A DNA stretch of 64,000 bases. It comes from Spinacia oleracea (taxonomy: Eukaryota; Streptophyta; Magnoliopsida; Caryophyllales; Amaranthaceae). Made by a program: the position numbers and the translations under genes. Of the stretch, positions 1 to 11,300 are shown piece by piece. The notes under the pieces were generated by a model. It had not been told where the DNA came from and did no database searches. It saw only the letters and a list, made by a program, of their open reading frames with translations. Each line of letters opens with the position of its first letter. Position 1 is the stretch's first letter. The stretch lies in assembly GCF_020520425.1 (NCBI RefSeq), contig NC_079491.1, forward strand, positions 28,635,449 to 28,699,448, given 5' to 3'.

Positions 1-611
1 AACTTAACAACGGCTAATCATCATTACTTATCCAAATTTACTTGAACTTGTTATTAAACTTATTCTATATTTATTTTTACCTGAACAAGGTTCAAAATTC
101 AAGGGTCTATAAATTATAAAGTTGAGTTTTTGTTACAAGCTTGTCATTATTAGTTATCTATGGAATTATTGATTATCGGTTATATACTTTTAGATAATCG
201 GATAAACTATTTATTTTTTTGACTGGATAAAATGTTGCTAGTTTACGAGTGAATATTAATTATATTCGATAGGAAATATCTTAGTCCAACATTTACTTAA
301 GAATTTTGAGTTACAAGAGGAGCAGAAGCATTGATTCAAAATTTCTAGGTCTAGAATTAAAGAAGAAAGCCACTAACTAGGGATGGAATAAATACCATAT
401 TCACCCAAATGGATAAGCTCATCATGCGCAGTTGAACTATGCATGCTCCTACGACTCTACGAGTATTGTTTCTTGATATGGTATAATGAAAATGTGATTA
501 GTTGTTTATAACTTGGCAAGTTTTGAAGTTTTGAAGTTTTGAACAATTACTAAAAAAAAGGGAAATTTGGTGAAACAATATCTTAAGTTGAGATTTTGTG
601 AATAGCAATAA

Positions 612-642
<31 letters not shown>

Positions 643-915
643 CCTAATAATTTAACTACCTTATATGTTTGGTTTGCTTGACCAACACTATCATTTGGCA
701 GTTGACGTTTTCCGTTAATATTTTTTGTCGTGTATTTCTTCTATTCTTTTAAATAGCTCTCTTCTAGGAAAGATGGATAAATATAATAGAAGATGGATAA
801 AATAAGAGATATTTGTAAAAAGATGGGTATGTTAGTATGTGTAAAAAAATGAATAAGGTAAGTAAAATTGAGTGGAAGTTGTAAATGTTGTGAAGTAAGA
901 GGGATCACAAATTCT
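1..915. other. AT-rich spacer
   Basis: No gene is recognisable here. The only structure is a run of about 15 T directly followed by about 16 A near 612-642, which could form a simple hairpin, and AT-rich text. No open frame resembles a known protein. Confidence 0.6.
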
Positions 916-1225
916 TATTTACATGGGGTGTACGATAAATATTGTACACTGAAGTTAAAATTGACGTAAAATGCTTAAAAGTTACCCTTATATATGTAAA
1001 AGTTATCTACTATTTAGTAATAAAAAATTTCATTTTAATAAAAAAATTATTTCTTCAAAATCACTAATAATGTATAAAATTAAGCATTTAACACTTAAAA
1101 TGTTTATCTATTAACTTTTTTTTAATAATATAAAAGTTAGAGAAAACTGAGTAAAAGTTAGAGAAAACTGGGTAAAAGTTATGTTGGTGCACAATAAATT
1201 TATTGTACACCTTGTGCATGCAAGA
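916..1225 (+). mobile_element. MITE, GTGTACAATAAAT family, copy A
   Basis: About 300 bp, AT-rich and non-coding. Both ends carry the inverted motif GGTGTACAATAAAT (left near 929, right near 1187-1210). Near-identical sequence recurs inverted at about 16.50-16.77 kb and direct at about 23.76-24.03 kb, so this is a dispersed family. A short unit with AGTTAGAGAAAACTG is tandemly doubled near 1137-1175. The superfamily is not settled because I could not define a clean target-site duplication. Confidence 0.6.
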
Positions 1226-1229
1226 CCTT

Positions 1230-3400
1230 TTGAAGAAGGATATGATATTATATTTTCATGTCCAAAAATAGCATAAAGCGTAATGTAAAAGACATTATAA
1301 AACAGACTAAAACGTAAAGTGTAAAAATCATTTTGAAATGAAGGTAGTAAAGAAAAAAAAAGATAATGAAAGATTGAAAGCACACATACACACGATCACC
1401 TTAAATTATGTGGTCTCCTTTAGAAGATATGGAGATGGGAGGCAATCCCATTTTGACAATAACAAAAAGAAAAGGAGTCTTTTTTTATTTGATTCACCAA
1501 GTAAGATGATAAGCAAATTAAGTAGCAAAATGTCATACGCATAAAGCCATAAAACAAGATTGTTTTATAGTGCCGAAAGCTTTCGTTGTTAGTTGCTGTT
1601 TGGCTTGGCTTGGAAATTGGAATTGGCTGGTGTGATTATATTTCAACTTTCATGTATGCTTAAGATTGCTTACTAGTGATTCACAATCTTGTTTCCTTTT
1701 CTGCCTCTTTTTACTTTCTAGTCCTCGTCTTTTGTTGTAATTTGTGTGGCTACACATTCACTTTTTATGATCAAAAACTGCATGCAATGCATATCTTGGT
1801 TTTCCTAAATGTACTTGGGTTTTTGTCTTTTTATAAGATGGGGGAAGAAAATGTATTAATTAAGAGACCTTGCTCTCAAAGTAGAACACCTAAGTAATCA
1901 TTACGTAGTACTTAGGAGCGAGAGGAGTTGCGGGTTATTACAATATTCTATGTACATCGAAGAACTCATTAAAAACTATTAATGGGAAAATAAAGTTTGC
2001 ATTCTCCAACACGACGAGGAAAACTCTTCAATGTAGATTTCTCGCTCAACTTATGACAATTGTTCCAAGGGAAACAATGCAAGGTTTATAAGACTACGGA
2101 TTATATATTCTTGGATGTCAGTGTGCAATGATCTGAAAACAAGAAGTCAAGAACAGGTGAACCAAACTTCAAGTACAAGTAGTTATTGGGATACGTACGG
2201 GTCAATTAGTTGAAATCCGCAACAATAAAGGAAATTATCATCACTAAGGAAATTTGTGAGTAGCTACTACATATATAGGGATATGGACCTCGACCCCGAG
2301 GCTGGTTGATTCCAAACTCTCTTACATTTCGTCAACAGGACAACTACCCTTTTCGTTTCTCAATATTGATTCTGAAACACATAATCACCGCAACACCAAG
2401 GTCGATCATGTCGGATTAAAGTTGGAAAAGACGTCGTCTGATGGGACCGGGCGGAGTAATATGACCGGGAACGAGTGTTGAGTAAAAATTGGAAGGTTAA
2501 TGAGCCTAATCGGGTGGGCTCGTCCGATCAAGCAAATATATTTAGTGATTTTATTGTTGCATTCATGTCTGGCTAGGCGAATTACACGACCTTTAGGTCA
2601 GTGACGTTCAACCAAAGGTCGCGATATCCGATTTTGCTTGCCTCCTCGTGATTCCTTAGCTTTGTAATACGTAGTAGTTAATAAACTCTTCATTAGCATA
2701 CTTAAGTCTATTGATGATGGTGATTGAATTCTTTTGAGTCTCTTGGCTTCCTTGGGTTGTCTTGATTCATCGTTAAATTCTATATATACACTCCTTTTCT
2801 GGCTTTGTATATACAACATTGTTATCTCCTATTCTTTTTTTCTATTCTCTCTTTTGGGCATAAGTTCTAGTGACTCATCACACACCTAATAGTGCCATTG
2901 TGTGTTGAGAATTGCGTAAACCTTTAGGGAATGAATCGGTAAAGACTATTGAACACCTCATTTTCAAGGCAGTGGTTTCATTATCACGGCATAACCATTT
3001 TCGTAAGATCATTCTACTATTTTGTTCTACATTTATTCTTGAAAACCTTTATTTACAACAGATCCCACCTATGTTACTTCATCTATGGTGAAAAATGGGG
3101 AATTATCAGAAGCGTTTATCCTTTTTTTCAAGGTGGCATTGGTGACAAATGAAAATTGACACCGCGTGTTTATAGTCATTTTGAAAGCAATGTTATCAGA
3201 AAAAAAAAAGAGCTCGTAGTAGTTATTCGATTTCTCTTTGTATGCGTTGGTTGTTCACTTAGCCTTTATAAAAAAAACAAAAAATGACTCACATTTATTA
3301 TCAAATCAGTGTCGCCCTTTTAATTAGCCTTCATATAAATATGTTGTACGAAGCATAATGTTTAATATATGTATTTGACATACTTGTGTACAGACTATGA
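1230..3400. other. Spacer without recognisable gene
   Basis: Short open frames here have no family similarity and unremarkable composition. The stretch at about 2280-2600 is richer in GC than its surroundings but shows no recognisable domain. Nothing else is supported. Confidence 0.5.
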
Positions 3401-3404
3401 TGTA

Positions 3405-3612
3405 TTCCCTCCATTTCAAAATAATGGTTACCTTTGCCATAAATATGTATTCCAATTTAATGAGGATACTCTACTTTATCTCATTTTGGGTAGATGGTCC
3501 ATCATATTTAATGTATTCACACTCTTCTTTTTCCCACTTTACTTACAACATTTCACTCTATCTATTTTTATATTCTCTATTACTCATAACTTTTCACTCA
3601 CCCTAAATTTTT
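3405..3612 (+). mobile_element. Degenerate Stowaway-like MITE end
   Basis: ATTCCCTCCATTTCAAAAT near 3409 resembles the common Stowaway terminus CTCCCTCCGT. The opposite end is not visible and the next repeat begins right after it, so this may be a MITE broken by that insertion. Confidence 0.35.
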
Positions 3613-4780
3613 TTATCGGATTTTTCATGAAATAACCCCCAAATTTTGTCATAATTCACCAACCGCTCATCAAGTTTCAATTTTACATAAAATACCCCAA
3701 GTACCTTAATGACGTTATCAACCCCAATTTAACCCACCCATCAACCCATCCCCCCCCCCCTCCTTTTTTTTCTCTCTCCCCCTTTCTTCTTCCCTAGCCT
3801 TTTCTCCATGGATGCCCCCTTCCACTCTCTTCCCAGATCCCCAATTGACCACCACCAACGTTTTCGGCGCCTTCACCGCCCAAAATCCATGTTTAGGTTT
3901 CCGCTCAAAATACTCGCCGCCGGAAACGTTTGCCTTCTCTCTGATTCTGATTTGGATTTAACAAACAAAAATGAGCGACGGCGATGTGAGGAAGAGAGGG
4001 AGACGAAGCTCAAAAAGTTGTTCCTTTATACGGGGAGTTGGTATCGGATGAGTTGGGATTTTGAGTTGGAATTTTTATATTTAATTTTTGAGTTGGGATT
4101 TTTATATTTAATTTTTGCAGTGTGGGTATTCATCCCCAACACAATCTTCCATCATGAAGATCTTGACCTTAAAGGGAAGGAGCTAGCCAACAATGACGAT
4201 TGTCTTACAATGGATGAAGTCAGTGCTGACCTTGATGCCTGTCAATGGCGAGATTTCAATGACGATAACGATGGCGACGAAGATGATGATAATGAAAGTG
4301 TGAATATGGAGAATTTTTATCCCAGAAGAGGGAGAAGAGTGAATCTAAGAAAGGTGTTTGACCCAGTGGAGGAGAGAGAGTGGAAGGCGGGGGAGAGAGA
4401 GTGGAAGGCGGTGGTTGTTGTGGTGGCGGATTGGCGTTTGTCGATCAATGGTCGGTCAATGGAAAAAGGGAAGAAGGAGATAGAGGGAGAAAAGAAAAGG
4501 AAAATGGGTGAGTTAGTGGGTTAATGGCTGGGTTGATTAGGTTTGTTGATGGGTGGGTTGATTAGGGGTGTTAATTAGGGATTAGGTGGGTTGATTATAT
4601 GTTAATGGGTTGATTATGGGGTTGATGACGTCATTAAGGATATTTGGTGTATTAAGTTTTGAAATAGGGGTATTTGGTGTATTATATTTTCAAATAGGGG
4701 TATTTTTATGTATTATTGAAACTTAAGGACATTTGGTGAATTTCCTTAAAACTCTGGGCATTTCATGAAAAATTCGTGAT
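3613..4780. mobile_element. DNA element with inverted ends (family shared with 61.3 kb), possible gene-carrying MULE
   Basis: The left end near 3617 has ATTTTTCATGAAAT followed by AATTCACCAA, CATCAAGTTTCAAT and a TACATAAAATACCCC-like segment. The right end near 4640-4780 repeats the same words in the same order on the opposite strand, so the element has long, diverged terminal inverted repeats of about 100 bp. The left-end pattern recurs near 61.3 kb. The interior holds a 238-codon open frame at 3808-4524 with an acidic middle and no recognised domain. Direct GGGTTGATTA repeats crowd 4530-4620. Long TIRs and a gene-like interior suggest a Mutator-type element. No target-site duplication was found. 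Confidence 0.5.
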
Positions 4781-4784
4781 AGTT

Positions 4785-6095
4785 CAGTAGGAACACTTGA
4801 CAAGAGGGGGGGTGAATTGTTTCTTGGGAACTTGGGTAAGTTTCTTGCGGAATTCAAAAAATAAAGAGACTGTGAACAATGAGCGAAGAAAGATATAAAA
4901 CTGAGGAACCTTCTTGATCCTAATCAAGAAGAACCTCATAACTCTTTGGTATTAATGCAATAACTCTATTAAAAATACACTATTTAACTCGAGTTCCTCT
5001 CGAACACGAGTTCCCCACAACAATCCCCTTCGATTACTGTGCTACTCTTTCTCTCTCTGACTTAACTCTAAGTCTCTCTTTTTCTCTTTGACTTAACTCT
5101 AAGTCGCTCTTTTTCTCTTTGACTTAAGTCTAAGTCGCTCTTTTTCTCTTTGACTTAACTCTAAGTCACTCAAGGATCACTCAACCCTTAAACCCAAAAT
5201 ACAATATGATAGATAAACTCTAGTACATAATAAAGCTTTTAGCAATAAGGAACTCAAGGAACACTCTATTTTGCAAATTGATTCTTTTAAAACGTTTAAG
5301 CTCTTTAAGATATATTTTGTAGAAATCAGTTGTGTGTTTTGAAAAGCAAAAACTCTTCTCCTTTTATAGAGGAGTTTTACCTAAGGTTGGGTACCCATGT
5401 TCTCCTCAACTACCCACTAACTGTTACTGCTCAGTAACATGGGCATAGTTGGAGAGAAACAGGGGAGACCAAATCAAAACACTAATTGCACGTTTAAACA
5501 GAAATACGTGGGAGAGTTTCAAGGATCATGGAAAATCTTTTACTTGAGAAACAAGGAGAATGAAAACAAAATCCTATGTTTACATTTATTAATTAAATTC
5601 ATTTTATTTATTAAAAACGATTTTCTATTTTAAAACTCTTTTATAATTACAGTTAATATATTTCAATTTAAAACGCACCAAAATACTTAGGTTCCTTTCG
5701 TTCCAAATTACGTATAAACATTATTAAATACTTACATAAATCCTAAACATAAACTCATATGATATAGTCTTCATGCTTGCACCTTTAGGAAGCTTCACTC
5801 AAAGTCTTCATAGTTTGTTCCTTCTCTGGAACTTCGAGGATCCACATAATATATGAGGATCTCGCCTTAGGAACTCGCTTAAGGATCTCGCCTTGCAAAC
5901 TTGCTAGATGATTAATTCTTCAACGTAGTGTCTGACATGGATCAAATACTTGCATATATTCCACGTTGCTTAGTTTATCCAACTCAGGATCTCCTTAACT
6001 TAGCATTATCCCTCTAAAGATCTCAGAACCTATTATGCATAATAACTTAACCAATAGTCATGAGTTTTCTTTGTCATCATCAAAACTTTAGGGTC
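4785..6095 (+). mobile_element. LTR-retrotransposon remnant, possibly Ty1/copia (SIRE-like)
   Basis: Fossil. The segment opens with GACAAGAGGGGGGGTGAATT and closes with TTGTCATCATCAAAACTTT, words I associate with terminal regions of SIRE/Maximus-type copia elements in plants. No coding domain is present, so this looks like LTR or solo-LTR material. Family assignment is tentative and limits are approximate. Confidence 0.35.
5059..5170. repeat. 31-bp tandem repeat, about 3.6 copies
   Basis: A unit beginning GACTTAACTCTAAGTC and continuing with a CT/T-rich half starts at 5059, 5090, 5121 and 5152, an exact 31-bp period with few differences. It lies inside the LTR-type remnant. Confidence 0.85.
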
Positions 6096-6299
6096 AACAA
6101 TTCGTTTTTTTTATTATTATTCTTTCTTACTGCATTACGCTTTTCTCATACTTATTCCTTACTGTCCAATCATTTACGAAATATCTTGATCGTTATAAAA
6201 TGTATAAATGTCTCTATTATTTCAAACCGGGGGAGTACACGTTGTACAAGGTGCATTTGTCTATAACAGAAATCGAACTTAATAATAAGTTGTAATCGT

Positions 6300-6510
6300 A
6301 ACCAAAATATCTTGGTCTTGCGGAAAAGACATCACCTCCCAACCAAAAAGTTGTGAGTCTAACCCCCCACCAAGGGCACTTTGAGCGAGGGTTCCCCTTA
6401 CCATCCCTCACACTCTCAATATATCTAGCCGGTCAATCCGGGTCGAGTTGACCTATAAGAAAACCCGATAGTACACTTTATCTTAACTTATTAAGAAAAG
6501 AAAAAAAAAA
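6300..6510 (+). mobile_element. tRNA-derived SINE (degenerate)
   Basis: TTGGTCTTGCGG followed by AAAAGACATCACC stands where a pol III A box should be. GTGAGTCTAACCC about 45 bp further resembles a B box (GGTTCGANTCC) with changes. An A-rich tail (AAGAAAAGAAAAAAAAAA) ends near 6510. The layout matches plant tRNA-derived SINEs. No target-site duplication was found, so it is probably old. Confidence 0.45.
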
Positions 6511-6749
6511 TGTAGAAAACATGTTTACTTGTTTAGTGCTAAACTTTTGATCACAATTCACCAGTGCTAAACATTTGACAATTGACAATTATCCCAAAAC
6601 AACTTCATATCACCAATCCACCAGTAATAGCATCATACTTACTTTTTTTGAAGGTATACAACAAGATAACTTAAGAATTAGCTAAGGAAACAAAATCTAA
6701 AATCAATCAACCATGGTTGACAATAAATATTTTTATACACTCTCATTAC

Positions 6750-7661
6750 TCATTCATCCAAAGCACTTTCCAAACTCAACCTTAACCGAATTGGCAACAA
6801 TTTGGAGGTGGCCGTCGACTTGGAAGTAACCGATGATGACGATTTGGACGCCGAAGAGCTCGAAAAACTCGGGGTTGGACTCTCTGCAGTGCTGTTTTCA
6901 CTCACCATTTCCTCCTTATTCCCTCCTGATTTCTCACACTCATTCTACAAAAACACAATTCAATTTTACAATCTCAAAATAAATGAAATTGTTTTAGATA
7001 CAAGACTGAAAGTTAAATGCAATTACTTACAACAAGTTTTGGTTCTTTGTTTTTCTTCTCCATTTCTTTGTCTCTCAGTGACCGAATTGGAGACATCCTC
7101 TGCTTTCAAAAATCCCCAGAATTAAAACCCCCGAATTCAGCTCAATATTCATTCAAATATAATATCATGCTTTAATCGATTGAGAAAGTAAATGCATTAA
7201 TTACATACCGTGCAAGCAAGCTTGAGATGCTTCAATCGATAAAGCCGATCGACCTCGATTTCAAGCTCTTTCTGGAACTCTCCGCGGCGATGGAGCTCAG
7301 TCATTTGAATCTCAAGAATACGGTCCCGTTCTTGAAGCATTCTCTCAGTGTTATCTCTCTCAAACTTTAGCCGCTCCAGCTTCAGCTTCACCGCGGTCAG
7401 CTCATCAGCCAAGGAAGCATCCATGGGTTCAATGATGTGGGTGTTGTTGGGAGTGAGATCCCAATAATTCTCTTTATTAGATTCACTGATGATCGGTGAT
7501 AATGGGAAGGGAAGTTGGTGAGTTATTTTTGGTGGGTTTGATTTTGGGGGTTCATAAGTGTTGTTGATTAAAATGTTGTTTTTGGGTTGTAAAGGTATTC
7601 GGCCACCGGGTTTTGGGTGGCGGAAGTGGGGAGATGCGGTGGGGGGTTCCGCGGCCAGCAT
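6750..7661 (-). CDS. Coiled-coil protein of unknown function, 238 aa, 3 exons
   Basis: Exons on the minus strand: 7661-7209, 7099-7031 and 6944-6750, joined in phase 0 at GT-AG junctions with one open frame. The N-terminal third is proline- and asparagine-rich and probably disordered. Residues about 80-150 form a charged coiled coil, starting near MDASLADELTAVKLKLERL and running through a heptad-like stretch to EIEVDRLYRLKHLK. The second exon encodes RMSPIRSLRDKEMEKKNKEP, which I recall as a conserved plant motif without a name I can give. The tail is a long Ser/Thr/Lys tract ending LLPIRLRLSLESALDE. No signal peptide, membrane segment or enzyme motif is visible. The start is the first ATG of the frame, just downstream of a (GAT)n run at about 7737-7760 that would lie in the 5' leader. 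Confidence 0.8.
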
Positions 7662-7999
7662 TGAGGATGGATGAGGGGAGAGATTAGGAGTTGTAGAGGG
7701 GAGATTGAAGAGAGGAGATGGTCAAAGAAATAGAGGTGATGATGATGATGATGATGACTGATGAGCTATATTCTCCAATTATTTAAAAGTGGTTGTTAAT
7801 TTCATAATTTGAATTTGAATTGGGAGGGGGCGGGCAACGGCTATGTACCAATTTTTGGGATTAGGTACGATGTCTTTTCCGTAAAACCATTTTTAGTGTC
7901 GTGTATTACGACAAAAAAAAAACACATTATTAGATTCTTTTAAACTTAAAAAAACCAGATAAGTTTCAGAAATAAGAAGTCCAAAGCTCGTCCCATGAA

Positions 8000-8073
8000 G
8001 GCCTATTAGCTCAGCTGGTTAGAGCGTCGTGCTAATAACGCGAAGGTCGCAGGTTCGAGACCTGCATGGGCCA
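8000..8073 (+). tRNA. trnI-AAU: tRNA-Ile (anticodon AAU)
   Basis: A 74-nt cloverleaf. The 7-bp acceptor stem GGCCTAT pairs with ATGGGCC and A is the discriminator. The D arm has GCTCAGCTGGTTAGAGC. The anticodon loop is CTAATAA, giving AAT, on a 5-bp stem with one G-T pair. The T arm is GCAGG TTCGAGA CCTGC. No intron is present. A T-rich run (TTTTTCTTTTTCTTTTT) shortly downstream is a plausible pol III stop. Confidence 0.97.
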
Positions 8074-8346
8074 AATTACATATTTGTTTTTCTTTTTCTT
8101 TTTTTGGACAAGGAGTTTTCACTATTGAATTACATATTTGTTCAATATACTGAGCGGTGAAAAACGAAATCATTGTAAGCACTGCACTGGTTAAAACAGC
8201 TTTCCATGAGGACCATGAGTGATCTTTACTGGTAGATATAACAGATTTATTACATGAAGCTATGTTTTATTTTACAAACACAGGGAAGAACAGGAGGAAT
8301 GTAAAAATAATTAAAAAGGGAGGAAATATATCGCTATTAACATTTT
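8074..8346. other. Spacer and 3' flank of the PRC-barrel gene
   Basis: Lies between the tRNA-Ile and the stop codon of the minus-strand gene. It probably includes the 3' UTR and poly(A) region of that gene. No clear poly(A) signal can be singled out. Confidence 0.4.
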
Positions 8347-11300
8347 CTACATGTAATCCATAGGGAGCTCAAAGTCGTTGTCCAGATCTTTACTTGTTGG
8401 GTAGAATTTCCGCTTACTAGATTTCTTTCTCGATTTGCTTTCTTTAATAGGTTGGGTGGTTTCTAATTCCATGTCGCGGTTCTTGAGACTGTTCTTTGTG
8501 CCCAAAAAACCCTGGAAAGAGAACATGAATAAGATATTCTACCAACATGGATGCATCAAAACTGTGCATATTTGTCTAGTTTAAAGGTTCAGCAACAACT
8601 TTCAATGGAAATTATTGCCTCCCTTTCTAATAAAGCATGTTGGGTATGCAGATGTTATTTACTGGTATTACTTCAATACTTTGTACCATTGCTACTGTGA
8701 AAGGAAAAGTACTACTGGTGCATTGGTATATTGAATAACATTCATATGAAGTAGGAAAATGTAATCAAGTAGACACTTGTTTTTCGGCAGTAAAGGGAGC
8801 ATCCCTATCATCCTTTGCATGAAAAAGGGGTGAGGGAAATCAGCCATAAGAACCCCGAAGGTTTGTGTAAAGTTCATCTTTGCTGCAGTAATCTTCTCAG
8901 GTCAAACAACAAGCCTATAATTGGTGGAAGTAGCCAAATTTACCGCTTCACGGCCAAATAAAATGGAAAGGAGAATTGACAAGCCTAAATCCTTGGAAAA
9001 TACATCATAGCCTATAGAGAAACCCTAAAATATTGAATATGAGCCTGCGAGGAGACAATATATTGACCAACTCTTTAAATGAATGCTGACTGCACATCAA
9101 AATTTTGTTCCTTGCAGTAAGAAAACTAAAGAGTCATTACCTTGGTTAGCCTTTGAATACGTGAGGCTGCTGCTTCATGTACTATGATGACATCGGAGAC
9201 TACTTCTAGTATATCTTCAGTGAACAAGGCATACGTACTTACCTGCAAATAACAATATGAGACTATGAGTCCTAATTACTCATAAAAAATAGGACAGCTT
9301 TATCTTCCACCTACCCCTTCCGGCCTTCCTGCCTTTCTTTCAAGCCTTTGGAGTTTGGATATACCATATTTTTCGTTTATAAATAATAGTGATAAAAGGT
9401 TACTAACTTACTAATGCAGTGTTTACATGAATAAGACTAACACGTGATTGTTAAATTTGGATTTGGATAGACATTGGAGAGTGAGTAAAATTATCTCTAA
9501 TGGAAAATGGAATCTTGATTCAATTTCTCACATTTTCCATTTATCCCCCATAACATTCAACTTCAGATTCTTTGCATTCCTTTTCCAAGGTTTACACAAG
9601 TTAAAGATATTTTGCACCAGAGTTTTACTTCATCAGGAAATATTACAATCAAGTCATGCTACAACCTTATCCTTGACCCCTCACATGTGTTAACAAACAA
9701 TGTTGGCTCCTGAAAAACAATGTGGAAGATAAGAATTCCCTTTGAATACAAAATGCTCCTTTGGAATGTTTCTCATTGCATCCTTCCCGTTGCTTCACAG
9801 TCCTATCTCAGAAGATGGAGAATTTCAACCTATTTGTATAATATGCCTCCAACACACAGAAAATCACCTTCATCTTTTTAGGGACTACCCTAACTCTTCA
9901 GCTTTCTGGTCTTTGGTTTTTGAGAAAAAAGGTGTAGAATGATCTTTTAACTTCCATGCTTTTTTAACTGTTCTTGGGAAGACTGGATTTCTTAAAACTT
10001 GAACAGGAAAGCTTTGTAAGTTTGTTTGGCGTAGTTATTTGGTATCTTTGGAGAATAAAAAATTTGGCAGTGTTTGAGAAAAAATGGAATTTCAAATCTT
10101 CTTCCTGTCGTTTCTCCTTAGATCTGGCAGTGACTAATGTTGCTTTCCAGAATGATGTCAAACGAAAGAGGAAGATGATTGCTTACTCGAAATTAGTGTG
10201 GACCCTCCCCGAGCAAGGAAGCTACAGGCTCAATGTGGATGCAGCATGGATTGCACCAGGCAAAGCAAGCGCAGGTTGTGTTATTACAAAAGATGATAGC
10301 TCTTGGGAAATGGGCCTATCTGTTAAGCTCTCAGGCTTCACAATAAGAACACCAGCTGAAGTGGAACTGGAGCTCATTGTTTTGAGGGATGGCCTGCACC
10401 TTGCCAAGGAGCTGAACATACAGCAGCTGGAAGTTGAGACTGATGCAGAGGGAGTTAAAGATCCGCTTGATATCAACAATGAATTTGGTGTGGCCATTGC
10501 TGATGTATCTAGCCTCTTTAACAGCAGTTGGAAAGTCTCTCTGCCTCTATGGGAGACGTAGGCAGAGATGCCAACAGGCCTACTGAAGTTGAAGGAGATT
10601 ATGAGAGGGATATGGAAGGCATTGTCTTGCAAAATTAGACCTTTCCCAGCTTCCATCATCTGTCTTTGTAATATGGCTACTAGCTGTAATCTTAGTTTTT
10701 TCAGTTTATCTGATCTTCTCATGCTTTCCCTAAACACTAGTGGTCGCCTCTCATTTTTTCTTTGTGTTAGATTCCTACCGGCTTTTGTACTTGATGTTTT
10801 AACATATTAATATAAGTAGGTGATGATGGGATTGAAAAAATGTACATCTAGTGCCTCATTCTCACTAAAAAATAAAACCTCTATGCTAATAAATGAAAGG
10901 ATGAAAACAATGCATTCTATTTTCAGCCTGCACACGAACCTATTCATTTTATGTAAGCTTCTTTTTTTCTTTTGGTAATTGATTAATATTTCATGATTGC
11001 TGGACATGTTCAAAGGCTTGGTAGGCACCAATTGCAATTATCACTATAAAAGCACAAATGACTTACCAAACTTGAAGGAATAAGCGAATATCCAAATGCA
11101 TCGAGTTCAAGAGACTCCACAATGCCAGAGTTGATGTCGAAAGTGTAGCCACGGACCTAAAACAATGAACAGAAAGTCAGAAAGTAAATGTAATTGATCC
11201 ACGAGTGAGTATGGTCCCTTTTAATCAAACTTGGAGCAGACAGTTACCTTTCCCAAATTTCTTTGTCCAGGTGTTACAACATTATACCCTACCTAACAAA

